From Pseudomonadota bacterium (GTDB lineage: Bacteria > Pseudomonadota > Alphaproteobacteria > Acetobacterales > Acetobacteraceae): 64,000 nt of DNA. Under the pieces are notes generated by a model that was not told where the DNA came from, did no database searches, and saw only the letters and a program-made list of their open reading frames with translations. The stretch spans positions 1-64,000 of the forward strand of contig JAJZFB010000044.1 of assembly GCA_021805545.1 (NCBI GenBank), given 5' to 3'. The position numbers were made by a program, and so were the translations under genes. Shown piece by piece: positions 18,101 through 25,751 of the stretch (position 1 is the first letter of the stretch; each line of letters starts with the position of its first letter).

Positions 18101-18147
18101 AGCCACAAAGCCGGGCGGGCAGCCAAGCTGGGCAAAGCGTCTTGCAT
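15109..18147 (-). CDS. RND efflux transporter (AcrB/CzcA superfamily)
   Basis: 1012 aa with the RND plan: an N-terminal membrane helix, a periplasmic porter domain, six helices, a second porter domain and six helices. The TM4 proton-relay segment reads ALGLVADDSIIVLESIF with the Asp-Asp pair, and FRPIFLTTAVAILGMLPTALG is the usual TM11 signature. The fourth-helix wording is not the exact CzcA/CusA (heavy-metal) form, so the substrate may be organic or metal. Adjacent CusS/CusR-like sensors favour metal; the downstream lipid genes suggest a hydrophobic ligand. It overlaps the channel gene by 4 bp and starts 3 bp after the adaptor. Confidence 0.93.
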   Translation of the reverse strand: MQDALPSLAARPALWLMIYAFLLGYGLFALFNIPEEVLPAFNYPEVSVTVHLPGTTATDMEAMVATPLEGVLLGLPGVSTVRSTISDGLVETDLRFASNTSAQADLQAVNGAIERGKTSLPPGVQPFTEIMGNAINEVADYAVRIAPGTSPAEAARAVAMRLVPALRAVPGVQLVTSAGLGGEALWVQPNLTAMEQAGVSVQALQQALAGQAMLVPGGTLSLGHADSLITFGNAPSAAKLAQTPVMGPRGPIPLGALARVVHSTEPVHQRELLDGEPAIALVVFKQQGASTLPVTRALAQAIKSVALPDGVSVVRIYDQGHLVGATSDDLRRNLLIGGMLAIAGLLAVLGVGSGAWLLALSLPTSLLLGIAGLYTTGQSLNLLTFGAIIVALGLVADDSIIVLESIFHRWEAGDGTWPGIWRGVREIMAPDIIGTLTTALVFVPLLFTGGLAGLFCVPFALGMIFSLGASLLVSLTLIPLGLGLLPRHAVRPPRTANVLLTRLMGRNRRLFRLAQAHPRRAVFACVALLLLSFGAMSLVSVNVLPLPNEGVLLESFTLAPGTSLADTDALMRRLSARLAKDPAVEHVLARIGSAAGSTYTEPAYAGEITIRLKPGTGGASLDAIANRVQAETQFPSLQTGIDTPTIERLGESLNGLPQPFALDLFGNNLGQMSATAQEIAQRLRRVPGLSDLFNDQGYPETQIRITPRPAALAAAGMTPAGLSGEVSALMAGQIMAELPDGAAPLPLYLRLPDPQLLSLKALQSLPVGPASAIPLGALADVSLTTSPNQFMHIDGARALEILATPTTAPNLAIAQAKRALAGLKLPPGERIVFGGLYPMLERAALGLGVAAIAAIAALAWVLFLRFSGRRVPLLLLAQIPLAMTGGGLALAASGLGLNGIGLIGFLALAGVSLNHGVVLLDRAQRNEAAGMSPEDAIDEALNVRFRPIFLTTAVAILGMLPTALGFGAGAAPEQGLAVVIGGGILWSALLCTNLLPALYLAGRGGRKPENQP

Positions 18148-18150
18148 GGG

Positions 18151-19125
18151 CTAATCCGGCGGCTGGTATTGAGCGGCAATACCGCGATGGTAGAGCAGGG
18201 CGGCATCCTGAACGATCACCTGATCTCCCGCCTTAAGGCCAGAGAGAATAGGTGTTTGCGTGCCATCCGCTGTGCCTGGCACCACCTGCACGGCATGGTC
18301 GCCTTGCGCGTCATGCAGTATCACCCACCAGCGCCCGTCATCCAGCACCAGTGCTTCGCTGGGCACCAGCAGCACCTGGCGGGGTGGTAAGGAGAGGCTG
18401 AGCGTGCCCGCTTCACCCGGCTGCAGGCCCGCGCCGGAAAAAGCAAGCACCAGCCCACCATCGGGCTGTGTGCCCTGCACACCGCGCAGCGTGACGGGCA
18501 TGGCGGGCTGGCCATCAGCGGGATTGAACCGCGCCGCCGTGCCGGGAGAAAGCGTGGCTGCCTGTGGGCCATAGAACACGGCCTTCACCCAGGTTCCGGC
18601 AGCCGGTTGCACGACCGCCACGGCTTGGCCCGGCTGCAAGGCTGCCCCCGGCCCGGCGGCGAGGCTTTGCACCTGCCCGGCCACAGGGCTTTGCAAGCTG
18701 GCGGCGGCGCGCAACGCCGCAAGCTGGGCGCGCGCCGAAGCCGCCGCCGCTTCGGCCTGCGCCACCGCCGCGTTGGTGGAGAGATGATCCGCGAACTTGC
18801 CCCGCTCGGCCGCCAGGGCGGCATTGGAGGCATTGCTGACCCCTTGCGCCGTGGCAAGCGCCGCGGCGATCTGAGGCCCACCGAGTTGCCCGATCGTCTG
18901 GTTAGGCCGCACGCTTTCGCCCGGCACGACGGAAAGGTTGGCGAGGATGCCCGCCTGCAAGGCCGTAATGGTAACGGGAGTACCCGGCTGCACGGAGGCA
19001 AAGCCAGACAGGAGTGGCGATTGTTGCGTGGCCTGCACAGTCACCCAGCCGGCTGGTGCCTGGGCAGTAAGCGCTAGAGCGGCCAAAGCAAGCCAGAGCG
19101 GCGCGTATCTGGAACGTCGAATCAT
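18151..19125 (-). CDS. Periplasmic adaptor (membrane fusion protein) of the RND pump
   Basis: 324 aa, with an N-terminal hydrophobic segment (RYAPLWLALAALALTAQAPAG) for export or anchoring. A split lipoyl-like domain (ALQAGILANLSVVPGESVRPNQTIGQLG ... LQSPVAGQVQSLAAGPGAALQPGQAVAVV) frames an Ala-rich helical hairpin, and a beta-barrel plus membrane-proximal domain follow. No His-rich or Met-rich metal tail is seen. It ends 3 bp before the RND gene; 63 bp separate it from the upstream kinase. Confidence 0.9.
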   Translation of the reverse strand: MIRRSRYAPLWLALAALALTAQAPAGWVTVQATQQSPLLSGFASVQPGTPVTITALQAGILANLSVVPGESVRPNQTIGQLGGPQIAAALATAQGVSNASNAALAAERGKFADHLSTNAAVAQAEAAAASARAQLAALRAAASLQSPVAGQVQSLAAGPGAALQPGQAVAVVQPAAGTWVKAVFYGPQAATLSPGTAARFNPADGQPAMPVTLRGVQGTQPDGGLVLAFSGAGLQPGEAGTLSLSLPPRQVLLVPSEALVLDDGRWWVILHDAQGDHAVQVVPGTADGTQTPILSGLKAGDQVIVQDAALLYHRGIAAQYQPPD

Positions 19126-19188
19126 CCAGCCTTGATAAGCGCGCCCACCGGGCAGAACGGCGCTATTTTGATGATAAATTTATCATTT

Positions 19189-20595
19189 TCAGGCCTCCAT
19201 AGAGGGAAAATGCAGCGTCACCCGTGTTCCGTGTCTCGGCGCGCTCTCGATTTCCGCCCGCCCGCCATGCAGCTCCATGATCGAACGCACGATGGAAAGC
19301 CCCAGACCCGAGCCTTGCGCCGCCTTGTGGCCGCGCGCCGGGTCGGTCTGGTAAAAACGGTCGAACAGCCGGGGCAGATGCTCGTGCGCGATGCCTGGCC
19401 CCTGGTCAGAAACGGCAATCTCCACGCCGTTGGCCGGGCCGCCCGAGATGGCCAGCACAATCGCCGAGCCCGGCGGCCCATGGCGCACGGCGTTTGCCAG
19501 CACATTGCCCAACGCCTGACGGAGCAGCAGCGTATCCGCATAGAGCGTGGCAGCTCCCTCAATGCACAAGCGCAAACCCTTGGGCCGCGACTGAGCCTCA
19601 TATTGCGCCACCACCCAAGCGCAGATTTCGCTGGCCTCACAACGCTCATGCCGCAGCGCGTGGCTGGGGTTTTCCACCCGCGCCAGAAACAACAAATTCT
19701 CGATCAGCCCGGTCAGGCGCTGGCCATCCTCCAACGCCGAAGCGATGGCGGCGTGATATTCCGTCTCGTTACGGGGGCGGGTGAGACAAACCTCCAGGCT
19801 TCCGGTGAGATTCGAGAGCGGGGTACGCAGCTCATGCGCGATATCCGCCGAGAAACGCGAGAGACGCTCGAAACTTGACTCGAGATTATCCAACATCTGG
19901 TTGAACACCTGTACCAGCCCAGTCAGCTCGCGCGGCCATGGTGGGTCCTGCGGAATGCGCCGGGAAAGCTGGGCGGGGGTAATGCTCTGCGCCACCTTGG
20001 CGATGCGCGTCAGCGGCGCCAGCGCATGTGCGGCGGCTAGCCGTCCGGCCCCCAGCAAAAGCGGCACCATCAGCAGGAAGAATACGGCCAGAGCGCGGTG
20101 AAAATCGGTCAGCAGCGCTTCATCCCGCGTGATGTCCAGCCCGATTTGCAGAACGACATCCTGTGGTCCTTGCAAGGGCAGGCTGGTAAGCAGCCAGGAG
20201 CTGTTGCCGGTTTGATAAGGGATGAGCGTCAAGCTTTGCACATCGCGCGTTGCGGGAAACAAGCTCGCGGGCAGGGCCGCGCCCATGCTTGGCGTTTCGC
20301 CCGCCAGCTTTCCCGCCACGAGCACTCTGGCTTCATAGGCGCGCAGCCGGGCGCCATCGGTCTCTTTCAAAATCTCGCCGATGAGCATGTTCGGCGCGCC
20401 AGTGCCTTCATTCAGATCATCTTGAAACTCCGCCGCCTTAGCCTGGAGAAAATCCCGATGCGCGATGGTAAAATTGGCCTCAAGCTTCCAGTTGGCCAAC
20501 AGCGCGAACAGCCCCACCGCCAGCAGCGCCCCCAGCGTGTAGAGCAAGGCGAGGCGGCCACTGATGGACGCAGCGCGAAGGGTTGGAAGCCTCAT
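19189..20595 (-). CDS. Heavy-metal-type sensor histidine kinase (CusS/IrlS-like)
   Basis: 468 aa. N-terminal helix (ALLYTLGALLAVGLFALLANW), a periplasmic sensor of about 130 residues, a second helix (AVFFLLMVPLLLGAGRLAAA), then HAMP, phospho-acceptor FSADIAHELRTPLSNL (His about 253), N box GNVLANAVRHGPPG, G1 VSDQGPGIAHEHL and G2 GSGLGLSIVRSIMELHGG. The layout fits the heavy-metal sensor kinase group. Its ATG overlaps the regulator stop. It should control the pump operon just downstream. Confidence 0.9.
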   Translation of the reverse strand: MRLPTLRAASISGRLALLYTLGALLAVGLFALLANWKLEANFTIAHRDFLQAKAAEFQDDLNEGTGAPNMLIGEILKETDGARLRAYEARVLVAGKLAGETPSMGAALPASLFPATRDVQSLTLIPYQTGNSSWLLTSLPLQGPQDVVLQIGLDITRDEALLTDFHRALAVFFLLMVPLLLGAGRLAAAHALAPLTRIAKVAQSITPAQLSRRIPQDPPWPRELTGLVQVFNQMLDNLESSFERLSRFSADIAHELRTPLSNLTGSLEVCLTRPRNETEYHAAIASALEDGQRLTGLIENLLFLARVENPSHALRHERCEASEICAWVVAQYEAQSRPKGLRLCIEGAATLYADTLLLRQALGNVLANAVRHGPPGSAIVLAISGGPANGVEIAVSDQGPGIAHEHLPRLFDRFYQTDPARGHKAAQGSGLGLSIVRSIMELHGGRAEIESAPRHGTRVTLHFPSMEA

Positions 20596-21263
20596 CTATC
20601 CAGCACATAGCCGGTGCCGCGGATCGTGTGCAGCAAGGCAGTTTCAAAGGGCGTGTCCAGCTTGGCGCGCAGGCGGCGCACCAGGGCGTCCACCGCGTTA
20701 GTTTGCTGGTCATGGAACAGGCCCCAAACCGCCTCGGCGATGAGGGTGCGCGAGAGCACCCGCCCCTGGTTGCGCGCCAGCAACAGCAGCAGCGCGTACT
20801 CCTTGGAAGTAAGCAATAGGACCTGCCCCGCGCGGGTGACGCGGTGGCGCAGCGTGTCGATCTCCAGATCCCCCACGGCCATCACGCTGGAGCCGGGTAC
20901 TGTCTTGGGCAGCCGGGCCAGATTGCGCAGCCGCGCCAGTAATTCCGCAAAGGCGAAAGGCTTGATCAGATAGTCATTGGCGCCGAGGTCGAGGCCCCGC
21001 ACCCTATCCTCCACATGGTCCCGCGCGGTGAGGAACAATACCGGTGTGGCCCGCCCGGCGGCACGCAGACGTTTGAGCACCTCCCAGCCATCGAGGCCGG
21101 GCATCATCACGTCTAAGATAATCGCGTCGAACTCCCTCGCCAAAGCCAGGGCCAGCGCATCCGCGCCATCACCCACAGCATCCACGGCATGGCCGTCCTC
21201 ACGCAACCCCTTAGTGAGGTAGTCGACCGTCTTCCGTTCGTCCTCGGCCAGTAAAAGCTGCAT
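20592..21263 (-). CDS. OmpR-family response regulator (CusR-like)
   Basis: The ATG at 21263 (MQLLLAEDERKTVDYLTKGL) is the natural start; the track version adds 89 unlike residues through the upstream region. 223 aa: receiver with ED at 8-9, Asp51 in IILDVMMPGLDG and Lys in YLIKPFAF, then a winged helix (LLTSKEYALLLLLARNQGRVLSR). Wording such as RKTVDYLTKGLREDGHAVDAV is characteristic of CusR/CopR heavy-metal regulators. It is first in a leftward seven-gene set that runs down to the DedA-PAP2 fusion. Confidence 0.93.
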   Translation of the reverse strand: MQLLLAEDERKTVDYLTKGLREDGHAVDAVGDGADALALALAREFDAIILDVMMPGLDGWEVLKRLRAAGRATPVLFLTARDHVEDRVRGLDLGANDYLIKPFAFAELLARLRNLARLPKTVPGSSVMAVGDLEIDTLRHRVTRAGQVLLLTSKEYALLLLLARNQGRVLSRTLIAEAVWGLFHDQQTNAVDALVRRLRAKLDTPFETALLHTIRGTGYVLDR

Positions 21264-21539
21264 GATCCCTTCTGTGAAAGCAGGTCTCGGCAAGCATATC
21301 CCCCCAGCGTCGAAGCAGCTAGCTCCGTCCGCTTCCCGGCAACTTCCCCTCACAATTCCCTCGGGCGTGCAACGGTGATGGAGGGTGACGGGAGGCCACG
21401 GCGGGAGACAAAGGGTAGGCTCGAACCGCCAGACCATGGGCGGCCGGTCGTGGTTCGCCTGAATACAACGTTCGTCGCTCCGGTATTGATGAACTTGACG
21501 GTCAGCCATTCGCCCTCGGCAGGTAGCCAACCGCGTGCC
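21264..21539. other. 276-bp stretch without a supported gene
   Basis: Between the CusR-like regulator start and the end of the CDF gene. Several overlapping open frames cross it, but none has a ribosome site or a family I know. It should hold the promoter of the pump operon (leftward) and the 3' region of the CDF gene. I see no convincing inverted repeat or terminator. Confidence 0.5.
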
Positions 21540-22136
21540 CTACGCCGCCGCACTGTGCTCCTCGCGGGCGGCGGACCAAACCTCACGGGCAGCATCCGCA
21601 TTGATGATGGCGATGCCGAGGCCGACCAGCAGGTCGGGCCAGGCCGAGCGCCAGAGGGAGGCCGTGACCATGCCTGCGAGGATGATGGCGATGTTGGCCA
21701 GCACATCGTTGCGGGCGGAGAGGTAGGCGGCCTTGGCGAGACTGCCACCATGCACGCGGTGGCGCGCCAACATGAGCGCGCAAGCGGCGTTGATCAGCAT
21801 CGCCCCGGCGGCCGTGGCCGAGAGCAGCAAGGGCGAAGGCGGCACAGGGTGGAGGAATTTCTGCCACGCGGTCCAGATGGTGGCGAGGCCGGGCACCAGC
21901 AGGATGCCGGCCAGTGCCATGCCGAGCCGTGCCCGCAGCTTCAGCCTCCAGCCCAAGGCCAGCATGATGAGCAGGTTGACGGAGGCATCCTCCAGGAAGT
22001 CGATGCTGTCAGCGAAGAGCGAGACCGAGCCGATAGCCAGCGCCACGGCGAACTCGATGCCGAAATAAGCGAGGTTGAGTGCGCCGGCCCAGAAGACCGC
22101 ACGGCGGAAAGTTGAATTTCTGGCGGCCTCGCTCAA
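21540..22136 (-). CDS. Compact CDF-family cation transporter
   Basis: 198 aa with six hydrophobic segments and no C-terminal cytoplasmic domain. The CDF site A region reads SLFADSIDFLEDASVN in place of the usual SLLADAxHxxxD, and the second half carries LSARNDVLANIAIILAG with the Asp (ND) of site A in TM5. Family role: proton-coupled efflux of divalent metals. It is divergent from an RcnR/CsoR-type regulator 70 bp away, so nickel or cobalt control is likely. The missing C-terminal domain is notable because CDF proteins normally dimerise through it; short CDF-like proteins of this type are known. Confidence 0.85.
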   Translation of the reverse strand: MSEAARNSTFRRAVFWAGALNLAYFGIEFAVALAIGSVSLFADSIDFLEDASVNLLIMLALGWRLKLRARLGMALAGILLVPGLATIWTAWQKFLHPVPPSPLLLSATAAGAMLINAACALMLARHRVHGGSLAKAAYLSARNDVLANIAIILAGMVTASLWRSAWPDLLVGLGIAIINADAAREVWSAAREEHSAAA

Positions 22137-22180
22137 GCTTGATCCTCTCTGGCACAGTCTCGTTAGGCGTCTTCCATGGC

Positions 22181-22198
22181 ATAGGGGGGTAGGCTATA
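22181..22198 (+). promoter_or_regulatory. Probable RcnR/DmeR-type operator with a G tract
   Basis: ATAGGGGGGTAGGCTAT lies 9 bases before the regulator start. It combines a run of six G with flanking ATAG/CTAT inverted arms, the type of site (inverted arms around a G tract) bound by RcnR/DmeR-like proteins. Position between two divergent metal genes supports autoregulation. Not proven. Confidence 0.5.
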
Positions 22199-22206
22199 CA
22201 AGCCGC

Positions 22207-22485
22207 ATGAGCCATACCGTCCGTGACAAACAGCGCCTGCTAGCGCGCGTGCGCCGCATCCGCGGCCAGGTTGAAGCCATCGAGCGCGCGCTGGAGAGCG
22301 AGGCCAGTTGCGAGAAGGTGATGCACCTGCTCGCCGGCATGCGCGGCGCCACGGCGGGGCTGATGGCGCAGATCGTCGAGGACCATGTCCTCACCCATCT
22401 CGTGGATGCTGAAAAACACCCCGGCGCCCTAAACGAAGACGCGGCCGAGCAATTGCTCGAAGTCGTCCGCACCTATTTGAAGTAA
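22207..22485 (+). CDS. RcnR/DmeR-like metal-responsive repressor (DUF156)
   Basis: 92 aa from the ATG at 22207 (MSHTVRDKQRL). The fold signature is RVRRIRGQVEAIERALESEASC; the ligand positions read Cys (ASCEKV), His (EDHVLTHLV) with H-x4-H spacing, unlike the Cys-His-Cys of the window's CsoR, and the N-terminal His3 is present as in RcnR (Ni/Co). Immediately followed (1 base) by a DmeF-like CDF gene, so this is a dmeRF-type unit. The alternative is a formaldehyde-responsive FrmR, but the context argues for Ni/Co. Confidence 0.85.
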   Translation: MSHTVRDKQRLLARVRRIRGQVEAIERALESEASCEKVMHLLAGMRGATAGLMAQIVEDHVLTHLVDAEKHPGALNEDAAEQLLEVVRTYLK

Positions 22486-22486
22486 T

Positions 22487-23740
22487 ATGCTGATGCAGAC
22501 TCAAACTATGCCCAAGGCCGGCCACAGCCATATTTTTCTAGGCGCCGATCATGACAGCAGCGAGCAGCGCACCTGGTGGGTGATCTGGCTCTGCGGCGCG
22601 ATGATGGTGGCGGAGATACTGGGCGGCTGGTTATTCGGCTCCATCGCCCTGGTGGCCGACGGGCTGCACATGAGCACCCATGCCGGCGCCATGCTACTGG
22701 CCGCCCTCGCCTATCGCTACGCCCGTCGGCATGCGAGCGATCCGCGCTTCTCTTTCGGCACCGGTAAATTGGGCGACCTCGCGGGCTTCACCAGCGCCAT
22801 CATCCTGGCCATAATAGCGTTGCTGATCGGGTTTGAGGCGGTGAGCCGCTTCCTCTCACCCGTGCCAATCCATTTTGCCGAGGCCATTCCCATTGCCTGC
22901 CTCGGGCTGGTTGTGAACATCGTCAGCGCCGTGCTGCTTTCCGGCGGGCACGACCATGGGCACAGTCATGGGCATGGACACAGCCACGCACATCATGACC
23001 ATGATGACGAACACATCATCCCTACTTCCTTTGGCGAGGTTCAGCTGGAGGTTTTCGAAGACGGCGTGCCGCCACGCTTCCGCCTGTATGGCGCTCCTGG
23101 GCTCGATATTCCCGCCGACGCCGCCATGATCGAAACCGTGCGTCCCGACGGCACGCGCCAGAGCTTCGGTTTCGTGGCACAGAACGGCTATCTTGAATCC
23201 ATCGACGAAATTCCGGAGCCGCACGAATTCGTGGCTGATGTCAAACTCTTTGATCAGTCCTACAACGTCGCGTTCGAGGAACATGAGCACGCCAGCGGTG
23301 CCGCCGGACGGGACAACAACATGCGAGCCGCCGTGGTGCATGTAGCGGCCGATGCAGCGGTTTCCGTGCTGGTGATCGTGGGGCTGCTGCTGGCCCGCGC
23401 TTTCGGCTGGCTGTGGATGGACCCGCTGGTCGGCATTGTCGGCGCGGCCGTCATCGCGAGCTGGGCCGTGGGGCTGATCCGCGACACGGGCGGCATCCTG
23501 CTGGACATGACGCCGGACAGGGGCATGGAACAGAAGCTGCGAGACGCGATCGAGCACGACGGCGACGAGCTGGCCGACCTGCATCTCTGGCGGCTCGGTC
23601 CCGGCCATCTGGGCGCGATCCTCTCTGTCACCACCTCAAGTGATCGTACAGCCCTCCACTATCGCGAGCGCCTTGGCCGGTTCAATTCCCTGTCGCACCT
23701 GACCATCGAGGTTCACGAATCCCGGAGCCAGAACAGCTGA
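22487..23740 (+). CDS. dmeF: DmeF-like CDF cation efflux protein with an inserted domain
   Basis: 417 aa (ATG at 22487; another ATG at 22493). The N-terminal half has TM1-4 with LVADGLHMSTHAGA (metal site A), then a His-rich loop (HDHGHSHGHGHSHAHHDHDDEH, residues about 162-183). About 95 extra residues follow (EVQLEVFEDGVPPRFRLYGAPG ...), then TM5-6 with HVAADAAVSVLV and a C-terminal cytoplasmic domain. DmeF proteins export Co/Ni/Cd in exchange for protons. The added beta-rich segment makes it longer than the usual 320-350 residues. A terminator follows 25 bp after the stop. Confidence 0.9.
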   Translation: MLMQTQTMPKAGHSHIFLGADHDSSEQRTWWVIWLCGAMMVAEILGGWLFGSIALVADGLHMSTHAGAMLLAALAYRYARRHASDPRFSFGTGKLGDLAGFTSAIILAIIALLIGFEAVSRFLSPVPIHFAEAIPIACLGLVVNIVSAVLLSGGHDHGHSHGHGHSHAHHDHDDEHIIPTSFGEVQLEVFEDGVPPRFRLYGAPGLDIPADAAMIETVRPDGTRQSFGFVAQNGYLESIDEIPEPHEFVADVKLFDQSYNVAFEEHEHASGAAGRDNNMRAAVVHVAADAAVSVLVIVGLLLARAFGWLWMDPLVGIVGAAVIASWAVGLIRDTGGILLDMTPDRGMEQKLRDAIEHDGDELADLHLWRLGPGHLGAILSVTTSSDRTALHYRERLGRFNSLSHLTIEVHESRSQNS

Positions 23741-23765
23741 ACCATGCGACTCTGACAGATGAAAG

Positions 23766-23794
23766 CGCCGCTGTCTCGCAGCGGCGTTGTTCTT
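23766..23794 (+). terminator. Rho-independent terminator after dmeF
   Basis: CGCCGCTG-TCTCG-CAGCGGCG is a perfect 8-bp stem followed by TTGTTCTT. It lies 25 bp after the dmeF stop in the same direction. Confidence 0.85.
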
Positions 23795-23974
23795 GCGTCG
23801 GCGTCCCGGTTATCGCATCGTAAATCAGCATCATATTCGTTACGATATCACACATCTTAAAACTTACTGCCGATTAGGTGCATCGCTTCACTTTGCAATG
23901 ACGAACTTTCGGGACATCCCTGTTAATCGCCAAATCTTTTTGAAAAGACCAATATCAGGCAACCTCATTCAAAC

Positions 23975-24070
23975 GGGGCCAAGCCCCAGGTTGCACACCC
24001 GCAAGGGGTGCGCTTTTGGGCGATCCGCCGAGCGGCTCGCTGTCTGGCCGGGCCTATGCCCGTCCCCAAC
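23975..24070 (+). repeat. Multi-hairpin repeat, copy 1
   Basis: The first 67 bases match those of copy 2 (25752) at 62 positions. It contains in order GGGGC-CAA-GCCCC, a GCACACCC-GCAA-GGGTGCGC stem, CCGC-CGA-GCGG and GGGC-CTAT-GCCC. The rest of the 23.8-24.18 kb intergenic stretch holds no supported gene; the 111-aa track ORF across it has no family match I can see. Confidence 0.8.
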
Positions 24071-24183
24071 AGCCCCAAGATCAAACGTTAATTTCTACAG
24101 CCAGCACCTCCGGCACCCTTAACCTGGTCGGGCTACCCTCCTTCGGACTCACTCGGGATAGCGGCGTTGCCTGGCGTTCTTGC

Positions 24184-24399
24184 TCATTCCTCATCCGCCT
24201 GCACCAGATCGGCCACAGTAACGTCGAGCACCCGCGCCAATTCATACAGCGTGATCACGGTCGGATTCCGCCGCCCCCGCTCCAGACTGCTCAAATATTG
24301 CTGGCTGACCCCCGAACGCGCCTCGACCTCTTCCTGCGTCAGGCCCTTGGCCTTGCGCAGCCGCGCAAAATTCCGCCCCACCAATTGCCGCATATCCAT
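24184..24399 (-). CDS. XRE-family HTH regulator
   Basis: 71 aa: one Cro/C1-type helix-turn-helix (MRQLVGRNFARLRKAKGLTQEEVEARSGVSQQYLSSLERGRRNP) and a short acidic tail. Single-domain regulators like this repress their own or neighbouring genes. It is divergent from a GAF-GGDEF gene across 217 bp that holds a 12-bp perfect palindrome 31 bp from its start. No toxin partner is adjacent. Confidence 0.9.
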   Translation of the reverse strand: MDMRQLVGRNFARLRKAKGLTQEEVEARSGVSQQYLSSLERGRRNPTVITLYELARVLDVTVADLVQADEE

Positions 24400-24429
24400 G
24401 CGGCATGCATTGCCCGCTTACACACTTTA

Positions 24430-24446
24430 AGTTTATAAACTATAAT
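24430..24446. promoter_or_regulatory. AT-rich palindrome, likely XRE operator/promoter
   Basis: AGTTTATAAACT at 24430-24441 is a perfect 12-bp palindrome in an AT-rich island; TATAAT follows at 24441-24446. It lies just upstream of the XRE gene in an otherwise GC-rich region, as expected of an autoregulatory site. The remainder up to 24616 shows no gene beyond a possible nine-codon ORF at 24478 (MRGDDFPEQ). Confidence 0.5.
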
Positions 24447-24616
24447 ATGTATTTTACGCGGAATGTGGTAAGGACCATGCGCGGGGATGATTTCCCCGAA
24501 CAATGAACACCACCCTACCTCCCGCTTGAATGCATTGATTTCCGCGCGGCCCCCGCTCCACATGGCACCGCCGGAACGGTACAGACGATCGGGTAGAACC
24601 ACGCGGGCATAAGCCA

Positions 24617-25675
24617 ATGCATGACACGGATCAGCCGGTCTGGGATGACATACAACGCTGGGAGATGGCCATGCGGGCCACGACTGGCCTGCTCAAGATT
24701 TTCTCTTTCCCCGAATTCTTTACCGCCGCCGCTGAGTGCTTGGCCAAGCTCCTCGGCGCCGATGGCGTGGCGCTGATTGTTTTCGATGAACCCGGGCAAT
24801 TGCGATACAAACTGTTCCACGGTTTGGAACAGCTCAACCAAACCCCCATCGTCAAATTCAGCTTCTCCGCCAGCCAGGGTACGGTCGGGCGCGCGCTCGC
24901 CTCGGGCCAGGCGTTGTTTACACCCGATTATCCCAACAGCGCGGATGCCATGCCGGATTTTGTTGCGGCGGGGCTGCGCGCCAATCTGGTTGTGCCACTG
25001 CCTGGGCCCGCCGGCTCCAACGGCGCCATCGCGATTGCCTGGCTGTACCGCCACCCCGCGCCACCAAACGCCACAAGCCTTGCCATTGCCGAGATGTTCG
25101 CCGCCCTTACCGGCTCAGCCGTGTACCGGGAAGCCTTGGAGGCTCAGCTCGAGACCCTCTCCCTCACCGACCCGCTGACGGGCTTGCCGAACCGGCGCAC
25201 ATTTATACTGCGCCTCATCAACGCGCAAAAACGTGCCTGCCGTAATCAGTCGCTCATGGCGCTCGCCGTGATCGATCTGGATGGTTTCAAAACCATCAAT
25301 GACGAACTCGGCCATGCCGCCGGAGATCAACGCCTGCTCCTGGCAGCCAATGCGATCCAAAACATCGTCCGTGACATTGATATGGTCGCCCGTTTTGGCG
25401 GGGACGAGTTTGTCGTCATTCTCGAGGATCTACGCTCTTCCCAAGAAATTCTTTCGATCCTCAACCGTATCGTCGGCGCCGTTCTTGAAGGCTGCAATAG
25501 CAGCAATGACCGATACAGGATCACCGCCAGCCTCGGCGCCACGATCTATCCGCTGGATTTTTCGGAACCAGAGATTTTGCTCAAACATGCGGATGAGGCG
25601 ATGTATCTCTCCAAGCGCAATGGCGGCAATCAGGTTACCCTGCTCCCCCGCGATCTGGTTTCTTCTTCGCGATAA
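24617..25675 (+). CDS. GAF-GGDEF diguanylate cyclase
   Basis: 352 aa, no membrane segment. A GAF-like sensory domain occupies about 20-165 (LLKIFSFPEFFTAAAECLAKLLGADGVALIVFDE). The catalytic domain follows: TLSLTDPLTGLPNRRTF, VIDLDGFKTINDELGHAAGD, and FGGDEFVVI. The active-site GGDEF is intact, and an inhibitory I-site RDID sits five residues before it, so cyclic-di-GMP synthesis with product feedback is expected. It stands alone, with an XRE regulator divergent to it and matching hairpin repeats outside both genes. Confidence 0.93.
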   Translation: MHDTDQPVWDDIQRWEMAMRATTGLLKIFSFPEFFTAAAECLAKLLGADGVALIVFDEPGQLRYKLFHGLEQLNQTPIVKFSFSASQGTVGRALASGQALFTPDYPNSADAMPDFVAAGLRANLVVPLPGPAGSNGAIAIAWLYRHPAPPNATSLAIAEMFAALTGSAVYREALEAQLETLSLTDPLTGLPNRRTFILRLINAQKRACRNQSLMALAVIDLDGFKTINDELGHAAGDQRLLLAANAIQNIVRDIDMVARFGGDEFVVILEDLRSSQEILSILNRIVGAVLEGCNSSNDRYRITASLGATIYPLDFSEPEILLKHADEAMYLSKRNGGNQVTLLPRDLVSSSR

Positions 25676-25751
25676 ACTATCGCCGGTGAGAAGGCCCTTG
25701 GGTCTCGTTGCATAGGTGTTTTGAGAAGAGCAGCCGGCAAAAATCTTCAGC

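Noticed and set aside
21264-21539. Possible insertion-sequence remnant (frame containing GEWLTVKFINTGATNV)
   Set aside because: No terminal repeats, no transposase motif and no family I can name; left as unassigned.
1-23800. Whole metal-resistance region as a genomic island at tRNA-Leu
   Set aside because: The tRNA 3' end does face this region, but no second tRNA 3' copy or integrase is visible on that side within the window, so it cannot be supported here.
23787-24122. 111-aa plus-strand ORF as a real gene
   Set aside because: It runs through the multi-hairpin repeat and has no ribosome site or family similarity.
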